The notes under the pieces are model-generated. The model was given only the letters and a program-made list of their open reading frames with translations. It was not told the DNA's origin and did not search any database. 64,000 bases of DNA from Palsa-506 sp963836355 (GTDB taxonomy: Bacteria; Actinomycetota; Actinomycetes; Streptosporangiales; Streptosporangiaceae). A program made the translations under genes and the position numbers. This document shows, one piece after another, positions 53,837 through 62,487 of this stretch; the stretch's first letter is position 1; each line of letters begins with the position of its first letter. The stretch spans positions 1 through 64,000 of the forward strand of contig CAWIJO010000012.1 in the NCBI GenBank assembly GCA_963836355.1. The letters run 5' to 3'.

Positions 53837-54733
53837 TTGCTGTATGTACACAGTGTGAAGGCTGCCCCGCGGGGCGCGCCCCCGCCGCAAGTGCGCCGGG
53901 CCGCCGGGCCGGCGGCAGGCTACATCGCGTCCTGGCGGCCGTCGTCGGTGCCGCCGCCGGCTGCGGCCTTCGCCCGGGGGGTCGTCGTGGCGGCAGGCCG
54001 GCGCGGCCGCCTGCGGGCGAAGAACCTGCTGTGGGCGGCGGGAAAGCTGGCCGGCTACGGGATCGGGCTGGGGCTGGAACCGGTCCCGGAGGTGCTGCTG
54101 CACCCGTCGGTGATCGAGCGGTTCACCGCGCACGCGCCGGGCCTGTCCGGGCCGGCCCGCCGGACGCTGCGCACGAACCTGCGGTTCCTGGCCCGGGCCG
54201 TGGTCCCGCAGCTTCACCCGGCGGACGCGCCGCTGCCCCGCGAGCGCGCCAAGGCGCCCTACACTCCCGCGGAGATCGGCGGCTACCTGGCCCTGGCCGG
54301 CGCCCAGCCCGCCGCCGCGCGGCGGATGCGCGCCGCGGGCCTGGTCTGCCTGGGCGCCGGCGCCGGGCTGATCCGCGCCGACCTGGGGCATGTGCGCGGC
54401 ACCGGCATCTGCTGCCGCTCCGGCGGCGTCATCGTGACCGTGCGCGGCAGCAGGCCGCGGGCGGTGCCGGTGCTGGCCCGCTACCACCAGGTGCTGCTCG
54501 CGCCGGCGGCGTTCGCCGGCGGCCACCTGGTGACCGGCGGCACCAGCCCGGACCGCGGCAACATCACGAACCCGCTGGTCAGCTCGCTGGCCAGCGGCAC
54601 CGGGCTGCCCCGGCTGGAGGGCTCCCGGCTGCGCGCCACCTGGCTGGCCGACTGCGCCTCCCTGATCGGCCTGGCCACGTTCATGCACGCTGCGGGGATC
54701 ACCTGCAGCCAGCGGCTCGGCGACATCATCGCC
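53837..54733 (+). pseudogene. Recombinase-like protein, C-terminus replaced
   Basis: About 300 codons (start TTG 53837 or GTG 53855). Helical N-terminus RAKNLLWAAGKLAGYGIGLG, then LSGPARRTLRTNLRFLARAV and PYTPAEIGGYLALAGAQPAA resemble core-binding and early catalytic segments of tyrosine recombinases. GAGLIRADLGHVRGTGI and SRLRATWLADCASLIGLATF could correspond to the Arg and HxxR regions, but the canonical His is absent. At HAAGITCSQRLGDIIAA the family text stops, and the DNA continues as a serine recombinase fragment, so this is a chimeric junction near 54733. Confidence 0.55.
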
Positions 54734-54734
54734 G

Positions 54735-56030
54735 CCCTTGCCCGAAGAACTCGCCCGCTTCGGCGTGTCGGTCATCTTCCTCGAGGGAGGTCACGCCGAT
54801 GACCCCCAAAGGGCGGCTGCTCGCGCAAATCCAGGCAGCGGGGGCCGAGTTCGAGCCCACGAAGATCGTCGACCGGAACCGCCGCGGCAAGCTCTGGCGG
54901 GCCCGTCAGGGTGAGGTGGTCTCCGGCGCCGTCCCCTACGGCTACCGCAAGGTCCGAGCCGCTTCCGGGCCCTGCGGGCAAGTCCAGGTCTGCGAAGAGG
55001 AGGCCACCGTCGTGCGTCAGGCCATCAGCTGGCACGCGAACGAGGGGCTGTCGATCCGGCAGATTGCCATCCGGCTCACCGAGGCGGGCATCCCGAGCCC
55101 GAAGGGCAAGCCGATCTGGCACCCCGCGACCGTCGACGCGCTCTTGCGCCAGGAAGCCTACGCCGGCACCCTCTATTACAACCGCCGGATCACCCGTGCC
55201 GATGCCCCCCGCCTTCCCCGGCACTCCGCCGAGCATGAACCGCTTACCCAGACCCGGCCGCGCGAGGAATGGATCGGCATCGCGGTGCCACCCCCCGTCG
55301 ACCTCGGCACCTGGTCACGCTCGCAAGCCCAGCACAGCCGCAACGCCCGCTTCAGCCCCCGCCACGCCGGCCCCGGACGCTACCTGCTGCGTCACCTCGT
55401 GCACTGCGATGAGTGCGGGCAAATACCCCAGGCACACCGAAGAGCCAGGGAAAACGGAGAATACCGCTACTACCGCTGCACCACGGCGCTACCGATGCAC
55501 CTGCGCGCCGAGAAACTGCGCTGCTCACAACCCCCCGCCCGCGCCGACGAACTCGACGAACTCGTCCGGAACGAGGTCATCCGCCACCTCCACCACCCCG
55601 AGCTGATCCTGCGCGCCTGCGCCGTGCCCGCCGACAAGACGCTGACCACCGACGCGATGCGCCAGCTCACCGACCTGCGCTCCCAGCAAGCCCGCCTCAT
55701 CGACGCCTACCAGGCCGGGGTGATCTCGCTGCGCGACCTCGAGGCACGCCGAAGGCCGATCACCGACCGCACCGGAGAACTCGGGCAACTGGCCCGCCAC
55801 GCCGAGCATCACCGCCTCAGCCAAGCCGAGCTCAGGCAGCGCATCGACGACTTCGCCAGCGAGGTCACCGACGGGCTCGCCGCCATGGACTTCACCCGGC
55901 GCCAGCAGCTCGTCCGGACCGTCCCCGACAAAGCCGTGGTGTCCGAATCACGCGTCGAGATCCTCTTCAAGATCCCCCTCCCCCGCGCGCCAAAGAAGGG
56001 CCAAAGCCCCGCCGGCCAGATGAGCCGATT
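54735..56030 (+). pseudogene. Large serine recombinase lacking its catalytic N-terminus
   Basis: Starts mid-domain with PEELARFGVSVIFLEGGHAD, shifts frame at CAAAGGG (about 54804), then GRLLAQIQAAGAEFEPTKIV and RNRRGKLWRARQGEVVSGAV, PYGYRKV. The recombinase domain follows (GLSIRQIAIRLTEAGIPSPK, VDALLRQEAYAGTLYYNRRI), then a zinc-ribbon RYLLRHLVHCDECGQ and a coiled region. The N-terminal resolvase domain with the catalytic Ser is absent, so it cannot recombine DNA. Such enzymes normally integrate phages or plasmids. Confidence 0.8.
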
Positions 56031-56044
56031 GCGTCCAGAGCGCC

Positions 56045-56353
56045 AGCACCACGCAAAAACACGACTACCCCTCCCCGGCGCACCGCCGCTCCTACGCCGG
56101 CCGCACCAGCGCCGAACGCGGCTTCGCCACCATCAAGGACCCCGCCACCACCAGCATCGCCCGCGGCTGGTGCCGCCTGACGGGCCTGACCCCGCTGCTG
56201 CTGATCGCCACCTGCCTGCTCGCCGTCCGCAACCAGCGCATCCTCGCAGCCTTCACCGCCCGCCAGGACGACAACGCCAGCCGCGCCGCCGCCGGGCTCC
56301 CGCCAAAAACCCGCAAGCGACGGCGCACCACCCACGCCGGCGCCCCGCCATAG
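56045..56353 (+). pseudogene. C-terminal fragment of a DDE-type transposase
   Basis: In a frame different from the recombinase, STTQKHDYPSPAHRRSYAGR, TSAERGFATIKDPATTSIAR and GWCRLTGLTPLLLIATCLLA lead to a basic tail and TAG at 56351. This resembles the last catalytic segment (Glu in SAERGFATIKD) and C-terminus of actinobacterial DDE transposase-like proteins. The first two-thirds of the gene are missing. The junction with the serine recombinase is near 56030. Confidence 0.55.
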
Positions 56354-56550
56354 CCGGACAGGCACTCCCCGCGCCGCAGCTCACCAGCCGATTTACACCA
56401 CGCACCACCACGGCAGTCCCGCACGCTCTCATCCAGGCCCAAAAGGCCACCCTGGCCCGCAAGACCCATCTCAGGCCAGGCAGCAGACAGGCAGCAGAAA
56501 TGACGGACCTAAACGTGAACATAGATGCTCGCGAAACGTGAAGACCACGC

Positions 56551-56594
56551 GGAGCCCCCTTACGGAATCGAACCGTAGACCTTCTCCTTACCAT
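56551..56594 (-). other. 3' half of a tRNA-Thr(GGT) gene, probable attachment site
   Basis: On the minus strand the anticodon loop ATGGTAA with GGT, the 3' stem GGAGA, variable AGGTC, a perfect T-arm (TACGG, TTCGATT, CCGTA) and acceptor AGGGGGC ending TCC are present. The 5' half is absent: bases before the anticodon loop do not pair. Partial tRNA genes of exactly this extent are created when an integrative element recombines into the 3' end of a tRNA gene. Confidence 0.75.
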
Positions 56595-56744
56595 GGGCAG
56601 CCACCCAGTCCCTGTAATCGCCGCAGAGCCATTCACCAGGCAGAACACGAGCTCGCGCAAGCTGGCGCAACCCCCGCCAGGCGGTCGCTAGCTGGGCTTG
56701 CCCCCCGATTTGCCCCAGGATCGTCAGCAATCCCCCGCCTTCAT

Positions 56745-56772
56745 CACTGGTAGGAATACGCTCCTACCAGTG
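56745..56772 (+). promoter_or_regulatory. Palindromic operator of the vapBC module
   Basis: Eleven-base arms CACTGGTAGGA and TCCTACCAGTG, perfect, around ATACGC. It lies 15 bp before the vapB start. VapB-VapC complexes repress their own promoters by binding such palindromes, so this is most likely the operator. Confidence 0.7.
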
Positions 56773-56787
56773 CGCTATCGTTGGGAC

Positions 56788-57075
56788 ATGACAGTGCGGA
56801 AGCTATCCATCTCGGTCCCCGCTGAGATCGAGGAAACGATCAAGGCTGCCGCGGCCGAGGAGGGCAAGCCGGTGTCGGCCTGGCTGGCCGAGGCCGCCAC
56901 CGAGAAAGCCCGCGCTGCCGCCCGGCAGGCAGCGGGACGGGCGGCCGCGTGTGAACTGGTGGCCGAGTACGAAGCCGAGCACGGCCCGCTGCCCGCCGCC
57001 TCCCGGCAGCGTGCCCGCCAGTTCCTGATCGAGTCCGGGCTGATCGACGACGAGCCGCAGCAGGCTGCCGGGTAG
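56788..57075 (+). CDS. vapB: VapB-like antitoxin
   Basis: A 95-aa protein starting MTVRKLSISVPAEIEETIKA, an RHH/AbrB-like N-terminal DNA-binding strand and helix. It is followed by a long charged helix (VSAWLAEAATEKARAAARQA) and the C-terminal ARQFLIESGLIDDE, expected to wrap the toxin. ATG 56788 directly follows the palindromic operator. The stop overlaps the GTG start of the toxin by one base. Confidence 0.75.
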   Translation: MTVRKLSISVPAEIEETIKAAAAEEGKPVSAWLAEAATEKARAAARQAAGRAAACELVAEYEAEHGPLPAASRQRARQFLIESGLIDDEPQQAAG

Positions 57076-57455
57076 TGCCCGCCATCGTCTACGACACCGG
57101 CGCCCTGGTCGCCGCCGAGCGGCGCAATCCCGACTTCCTGGCCCTGCATGACGAAGTGACCGCCGCGCGCATCCGCCCTATCGTCCCGGTTGTCGTGCTG
57201 GCCCAGGCATGGCGCGGCGGTCCTCAGCACCAGATCTCCAAAGTGCTGAAGGCTTGCGACCTCCTTCCTGACGATGAGCGTCTCGGCCGGGCAGCAGGCG
57301 TGGCCTGCGCCGCCTCCGGCACAACCGACGTCATCGACGCCATCGTGGTGGCCACCGCCGTCCGTTACCAGGCCTCCATTGTCACCAGCGACCACGGCGA
57401 CCTGTCCCGCATCGCCGACGCCATCGGCGTGAAAATCCGCCTCTATACAACCTGA
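57075..57455 (+). CDS. vapC: PIN-domain toxin (VapC-like)
   Basis: A 126-aa PIN ribonuclease. The acidic metal site includes Asp7 in IVYDTGALVAAER, Asp in TTDVIDAIVVATA and Asp in ASIVTSDHGDLSRIA. The second acidic position falls in VLAQAWRGG, where Gln replaces the usual Glu. Members cleave tRNA or rRNA. GTG 57075 overlaps the antitoxin stop. The module is next to the tRNA-Thr fragment, a common location for integrative-element cargo. Confidence 0.82.
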   Translation: MPAIVYDTGALVAAERRNPDFLALHDEVTAARIRPIVPVVVLAQAWRGGPQHQISKVLKACDLLPDDERLGRAAGVACAASGTTDVIDAIVVATAVRYQASIVTSDHGDLSRIADAIGVKIRLYTT

Positions 57456-58448
57456 CAGTCAGCAGTTCAAAGCGGAAGCGTCCGATCAGTGGACTACCTG
57501 ATCGAGGAGCGGACTCAGTGAGGCAGAGCCGCTAGCCTGACAGGCCCGGAACTCGGCGACGGAGACTTCTGGCCTGAAGAACGACTTCTGAGGGTTATTC
57601 AGGCGAAGACGCCGGGCTTGTGACGAATTTCCGGTTAGCGGCGCGTCTACGTGAAAGGCGGCCTGCTTCTCGAAAGGATTGGGTTACCACACTCAGTCCC
57701 ACAGAAACAGGCCGCGCATGTATCATACCACCGGATTCACCAAAGACGAGATCACCGGCCTGTGCGCACTGATATATGCAAACGAGGAGGACTGTGTCAT
57801 CGACCCGTGGCCGCCGTCTCTCGGTCTTTACAAGTCAGTGGTTATAGCACCACCTACATGCGGAGAAACCGAGTTCAGCAGGAACTCGCAGAGACATACA
57901 CGACTTCCCAGCCGACCATTAGCCGAGCTAATTCGCGGATAACTTCCCGGCTAGCGATCGCGCTTGCCCCGTTCGTACCACGGCGGAAGACCTCGACCCG
58001 GACACCCAGTACATCTACGACGGCACGCTGCTTCCTGCTGGTCGTGGCGCGGGCCGGGAGCTGTATTGGGCAAGCGAAAGACCACAGGTAAGAACGTCCA
58101 GGTTGCGTGCAATCTTTACGGCGAGCTCGCATGGATATCCGACCCGGTCGACGGAAGCCGCCACGACGCGCATTGCATCGACGAATCATCAGTGCTCGCC
58201 GGGTTTCCCGAAGGAAGCCAGATGGGTGATAAAGGATACATCGGCAAGGGGATGGTAACGCCCATCAGGAAGCCGGAATGCCGGGATCTTCTGGACTGGG
58301 AGAAAGAATTCAGCACTCAGGTAAACAAGATTCGATACATGATCGAGCAGGTCATCGCGAATTTCAAGACCTGGGGGATTATGCACACCGATTACCGTCG
58401 CCCGATCGGCACCTTTGACACCACCATCTCAGCCGTTGTTGGGCTGCA

Positions 58449-58456
58449 CTTCTACC
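58449..58456 (+). repeat. Left target-site duplication of the IS66-type element
   Basis: CTTCTACC, identical to 60168-60175. It encodes Phe-Tyr of the split IS5-type transposase. Confidence 0.9.
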
Positions 58457-60167
58457 GTAGCTATTCAGCCTGAGTGAGCTGGGGCATGCGATCAGCGGGC
58501 GGGGATCGGCTGATGGTGATGAGTCGGTGCGGCGTTGCTGTTTAGCCGGGCCGGATGGCGTCGGGCAGCCATGGGCCGTCGGTGAAGAGCTGGGTGAGTG
58601 CGTCGAGCTGGTCGATGCCCCATTTCGCTGCGGTCGACAGGTAGGACTGCACCACGGCGAAATCGGCGAGTCCTTCGAGAGTGCGCCAGCAGCCGCCTGA
58701 GGTGCGCATCTGTACCTTGACGGGGCGGACGTCGCGTTCCGCTTGATTGCTGGTGAATCCGACGGCGAGGTCGGTGGTGAATCTCAAGATCATGTCCTGG
58801 TGGTCGCGGAACCGGCGGGCGAGCCGGAGGCCGTCTTTGCCGGTCTTGCCGCGGCGGTTCTGGTTGTCGGTGATGCCCTTGGCGACGGCGCCCTGGTACC
58901 AGGACCTGATCTGGGCGAGCGCGGCGTCGCCGAGCCCGGGTTTCCCGGCGGCGCGGGCGGCGGTGGCCTTCGCGTTCGCACGGATGAGCAGGTCGGCCAT
59001 GGACCGTGCCCAGATCTGCCCGTCCGGGTCGAGCTCGTAGACGCCGCGCAGGTCGCGCAGGCCGTGGGCGCCGCACCAAGCGTGCAGGGCGTTGCTGAGG
59101 TGGGCGTATCCGGCGTAGCCGTCGCGGACGATCGTGCCGGCGTAGCCGGGGAGGATGCCGCCGGCGTCGATGTCCTCAGCGGCCCGGCCGCCGGTGTGCA
59201 TGGCGGTGAGGAACTCGGTGCAGGCGACGTGCACGTAATGCAGTTTCCCGGCCGTGCGGGCGGGGGTCTCGTCAGCGTAGAGCACCGCGGCGTCGCGGAG
59301 CAGCGCCCGGACCCGGTCCATGAACGGACCCAGCCGGGCGGCGGCCTTGCCGCGGACCCCGGCCACGAACCCGGCCGAGACCTTCACCCCGGTCAGGGAC
59401 GCCACCAGGGCCGCCGCCCGGCCGACCGGCAGGTAATGGGCGCAGACTGCCAGCGCCGCCCGGGCATGCACCCCCGGCCCGTACTGGACGCGGCCGGTGA
59501 CATCCGCGGGCGCCAGGCCACGGTCACCGCCCCGCAGTTCCCGCATGCCCTGGCCTGCACCTGGTACTCGATCACCTTCGGCGGCGGCGGGGGCGACGCC
59601 TCGAACACCTGCCGTTTCTGCACCGCGGTCACTTCGGCGTCACTCAGGTCCGCGCCGCAGCAGCCGCACACCTCAGGGCCGCAGATCACCGTCTCGCCGG
59701 GGTCAGCGGACTGCTTCAGCGTCGAGGACTGCGCTCCGGGCTGCCTGCCGGGACTGCGCCCGGACCGGCCCCGCAGCGACCGGTCCCTGGTCTTCTTCTT
59801 ATATGGGCTATCCGAAGACGGCGGCTTCGACGACGTGGAGGAGTCCTTGGCCAGGCGCCGTTCCAGCTCCTCCACCCGCGCCGCCAGCGCCGCCAGCTGC
59901 GCGTCCCTGGCGGCCAGCTGCGCGGCTGCCACCTCATCGCGGGCCGCGGCCGCCTCGCGCAGCGCCGCGTTCGCGGCCTCCAGCTCCGCGACCCGCGCAC
60001 GCAACGCCACCTCTGCAGGCGGCGGAACGGACGGCATATCGGGCACAAGCCACCATGATCAGCACATCCGCACCGTAATCAAGCCGGCACGCCGGGCCGA
60101 CCCTGCTGAAGATCAGCCGACCCCCGTCTGAAGGCCACCCCGGAGCCCACTCAGGCTGAATAGCTAC
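58457..60167 (-). mobile_element. IS66-type insertion sequence with 8-bp target duplication
   Basis: A 1711-bp element with near-perfect 24-bp inverted repeats: both ends begin GTAGCTATTCAGCCTGAGTG and differ at one of the next four bases (58457-58480 and 60144-60167). CTTCTACC flanks it at 58449-58456 and 60168-60175. An 8-bp duplication is characteristic of IS66. It encodes only the large transposase (TnpC-type), without the accessory TnpA and TnpB genes. Confidence 0.93.
58542..60046 (-). pseudogene. IS66-family transposase, one frameshift
   Basis: The N-terminal part (60046 to about 59540) has a coiled coil (VALRARVAELEAANAALREA and following), the basic KDSSTSSKPPSSD motif, and a zinc finger CGCCGADLSD with ACGNCGAVT. 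One shift near 59540 leads to GLAPADVTGRVQYGPGVHAR and the DDE core: AVLYADETPARTAGKLHYVH (Asp), GTIVRDGYAGYAHL (Asp) and GFTSNQAERDVRPVKVQMRT with the catalytic Glu in NQAERD. Full length would be about 500 aa. Confidence 0.85.
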
Positions 60168-60175
60168 CTTCTACC
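60168..60175 (+). repeat. Right target-site duplication of the IS66-type element
   Basis: CTTCTACC, partner of 58449-58456. Confidence 0.9.
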
Positions 60176-60304
60176 GGATGGCGTGAATAAGCTTCTGGCA
60201 TCAAATTTTCAGCTTAGCGTGCAGTGACTTCCCAGGCGATCCGTACGCGATTCAGCTGGATTCTCTGGTGATCTATATTCTCTAACCTGGTCTTTTGAGG
60301 AGCG

Positions 60305-61168
60305 CAGTGGATTCTGGACCATGCGCCCGATGACTGCGAGGATCTGATTCAGCGGCTGATCTACCGGGCAGATCGGTCGTACCGCAAGGAGTTCAGCACG
60401 ATCTGCTATCCGCCGGAACTCAACCGCCGACCCGGCTGGCTGGCGGCTGGCGGCCCGTACGTCAGTGTGGTGTGCGGGCAGGCTGGTTTCATTGAGAACG
60501 CAGTGTTCCTGTCGGCGGTGCAGGCAGTCGCCTCGGCCGCGCAGCTGCGCGCTATCCGGCACGCTGCCTACACCGATATGCGGCTGTTCCGCGATCTGGG
60601 AACCGGCGGGGCCAGCACGAGGGACCGGCGCCGGATGCTGGAGCGTATCTCTGACCACCTCGGGGACCTAGAGCTAGAGCTGTCCTACAGCGTCGAAGCA
60701 CCCACAGACCTGGGCCTGCTGGTCCCGTCGCTTCGCGCGGAGAGCTTCCATAACGCGCTATTCGAATCGATGGGCCTGGCCGGCAAGGCCGTCACCGCGG
60801 GGCGGATGCTCGAGCGACTGGGCGCGGCGACCACCGCCGAGCTGACCGCGATCCGTAGTATCGAGCGACGCGCCGACGATAACCGCCGGGTCCGCTACGC
60901 GGTCGCGGTCGGGTTCATCTCAGCAGTGGCCATCCCGGCCAGCCTGATCCTGGCCTACCTGGGCATCAACACCAGCCAGGTCAGCCCGGCCCGATCCATG
61001 TTCTCCAGCCGCTACCTGGGCATGTACCTGACTGTCGCCTCGGTCGTCGTGCTGGGCGCGGTGCTCTCCCTGACTCTGTACTTCCAGCAGCGTCGCGACA
61101 CCCGCCACCACCGTATCCGTGACCAGCGACCACGGTGGACCCTCGCGCCGGATGAGCCTGCGCATTAG
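60305..61168 (+). CDS. Membrane protein with C-terminal hairpin, start codon missing
   Basis: Coding text is continuous from about 60305 (QWILDHAPDDCEDLIQRLIY, SYRKEFSTICYPPELNRRPG) to TAG-free end at 61168, about 287 codons, but an in-frame stop at 60296-60298 precedes it and no ATG, GTG or TTG occurs before GTG 60467. The 5' end is therefore truncated or shifted, or translation starts at 60467 (233 aa). Middle helices follow (LGDLELELSYSVEAPTDLGL). Two C-terminal membrane helices, AVAVGFISAVAIPASLILAY and LGMYLTVASVVVLGAVLSLT, form a hairpin with a short loop, like CorA-type ends but without its GMN motif. Confidence 0.6.
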   Translation, partial: QWILDHAPDDCEDLIQRLIYRADRSYRKEFSTICYPPELNRRPGWLAAGGPYVSVVCGQAGFIENAVFLSAVQAVASAAQLRAIRHAAYTDMRLFRDLGTGGASTRDRRRMLERISDHLGDLELELSYSVEAPTDLGLLVPSLRAESFHNALFESMGLAGKAVTAGRMLERLGAATTAELTAIRSIERRADDNRRVRYAVAVGFISAVAIPASLILAYLGINTSQVSPARSMFSSRYLGMYLTVASVVVLGAVLSLTLYFQQRRDTRHHRIRDQRPRWTLAPDEPAH

Positions 61169-61338
61169 CCGATTCTTTCGCGCTGCTGCCCGGCTTCGGC
61201 TCGCGGATCTGGATGATATGCGTCCACGCTTTCGGCTAGCTGACCGAGACGCATCATGCTGCGATGACTTGCGTCGATTGGAGCGTGGAAGGCATTCAAG
61301 CTGGTGTGAGCGTCCGTAACGACATGCCGCCTGATCCG

Positions 61339-62184
61339 TTAGCTCTTCGTCGCTATGACGAGTTCGGTGTCACCTGGCCAGTCCCAGAAGAGACCGTCTG
61401 GCGAATATTCGCGCAGCAGGTGACGCAGGCTGGACTCGAAGTCGGCTCGGCGGTTCCCGAACCATCGGGGCGCGGCGTACGACAGCGAGAAGCAGTTGGC
61501 CACAACGGCGTCGATATCTCTGATCAGGTCGGGGTGCCCAGGCGCGTAGACGGTACGCGACCCGCCGAACCGGGTCTGCGACAGGGTGTCCTCAAGGCGT
61601 GCCGGCTGGCCCTGGTTCCAGGTGGCGAGGTAATGGCGCGTGCCGTCACCGAGGTAATCGAGGATGAGCTTCCGCACCGCGGCGTGGGGAACCTCGGGGT
61701 GCCCGGGACCGGCAGGCCGCGGACGGCCGTCGTCGGCATTGTGCGAGATCAGGACCAGCGACCCACCCGGCACGAGCAGGTCATAGACGGCCTCGGCAAC
61801 CTCCAGCCCCCGAACCCGGTGAAACGACTGCCCGAAGGTGACCGCTCGCTGCGGGCCGAGGTTCAGCGCTGCGATATCCTCCGCGACCCCCTGCAGCCAG
61901 CGCACGTTGGCCACTCCCGCCCGCTGGCAGCGCCGTTGGCCCGCCTGCAGCATGCCGGGCTCGGGATCAAGCGCCGTCACCTGGCCGAACAACCGGGCCA
62001 GGGGAAGCTCCAGGACGCCAGGTCCACAGCCCACATCGAGCAGCTGGCCGGCCCCATCAAGCGACAGCTGCCGGGCCATCGTGTCCGCCAGTTGCACGGA
62101 ATACGGAGGACGCCCGACCGCGTAGTACCCGGCCGTCCCCTCAAACGCCCGGGGATCGAACGCCGATGGTGAAGGTGTTGTCAT
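61339..62184 (-). CDS. Class I SAM-dependent methyltransferase
   Basis: A 281-aa methyltransferase from ATG 62184 (MTTPSPSAFDPRAFEG). Motif I is LLDVGCGPGVLELPLARL, motif II ALDPEPGMLQAGQRR, and the post-I/motif III region EDIAALNLGPQRAVTFGQSF, then LVPGGSLVLISHN. The C-terminal part includes WFGNRRADFESSLRHLLREY. Full length and intact. The acceptor is unknown; the pattern is that of UbiE/COQ5-like small-molecule methyltransferases. Confidence 0.88.
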   Translation of the reverse strand: MTTPSPSAFDPRAFEGTAGYYAVGRPPYSVQLADTMARQLSLDGAGQLLDVGCGPGVLELPLARLFGQVTALDPEPGMLQAGQRRCQRAGVANVRWLQGVAEDIAALNLGPQRAVTFGQSFHRVRGLEVAEAVYDLLVPGGSLVLISHNADDGRPRPAGPGHPEVPHAAVRKLILDYLGDGTRHYLATWNQGQPARLEDTLSQTRFGGSRTVYAPGHPDLIRDIDAVVANCFSLSYAAPRWFGNRRADFESSLRHLLREYSPDGLFWDWPGDTELVIATKS

Positions 62185-62487
62185 GCGCACCATCCTGAAG
62201 GCATGTCTCACGTAAGGCTGCGGGCGACAAGCGAAAATACTGGATGATCTGTGCGCGTGCCGCTAAGGACCGGCGACTCACCCAAGGCGCTCGTAATCAG
62301 CGATCGGGGACCAATGCCATGTAGTTCAGCGTGATCGCTGCTGATGGTCCTGCGGCGGGACGTCCCTTGATCTGGCGGCTTCCGGTTACAGGCTGTGATT
62401 TCTGATTGGCTGCAGGCCTGGTTCCGCTGGCTGGCTGCGTGGCTGCGATCGGCGGGCGACACGCCCTTGCGGATGCCGGTACCGGCG
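62185..62487. other. Intergenic / probable left end of the next IS element
   Basis: No gene is supported. The terminal inverted repeat of the downstream IS4-type element should lie here or slightly to the right, but without its other end (outside the window) it cannot be located. Confidence 0.4.

Larger units (their letters stand above)
57718..60186 (+). pseudogene. IS5-type transposase, frameshifted and split by IS66
   Basis: ATG 57718 reads MYHTTGFTKDEITGLCALIY. Frameshifts lead to MRRNRVQQELAETYTTSQPT (HTH), then GKRKTTGKNVQVACNLYGEL, AWISDPVDGSRHDAHCIDES and GDKGYIGKGMVTPIRKPECR with the DDE residues. It continues to GLHFY, where IS66 is inserted at CTTCTACC. The original end, RMA-TGA, lies beyond it at 60176-60186. 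Today's frame reads a few codons into IS66 (RSYSA) instead. At least three indels make the gene dead. Confidence 0.75.
57590..60198 (+). mobile_element. IS5-type element, interrupted by an IS66-type element
   Basis: Outer element defined by its transposase and by weak inverted ends: GAGGGTTATTCAGGCG (57590-57605) and GAAGCTTATTCACGCC read inward from 60195 (12 of 16 identical). It is about 0.9 kb without the nested IS66-type element at 58457-60167. The target duplication was not resolved. Confidence 0.6.

Noticed and set aside
53411..54775. 454-aa minus-strand open frame
   Set aside because: Only its first-transcribed part overlaps protein-like sequence after 53833; the rest is antisense to the recombinase-like gene and is Gly/Arg/Gln-rich shadow text.
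59500..59560. Programmed frameshift in the IS66 transposase
   Set aside because: No slippery heptamer or stimulatory structure is evident at the frame change; other single-base shifts in the window suggest an ordinary indel.
58743..60131. 462-aa plus-strand open frame
   Set aside because: Antisense to the IS66 transposase; the Val/Gly/Asp-rich text is a shadow.
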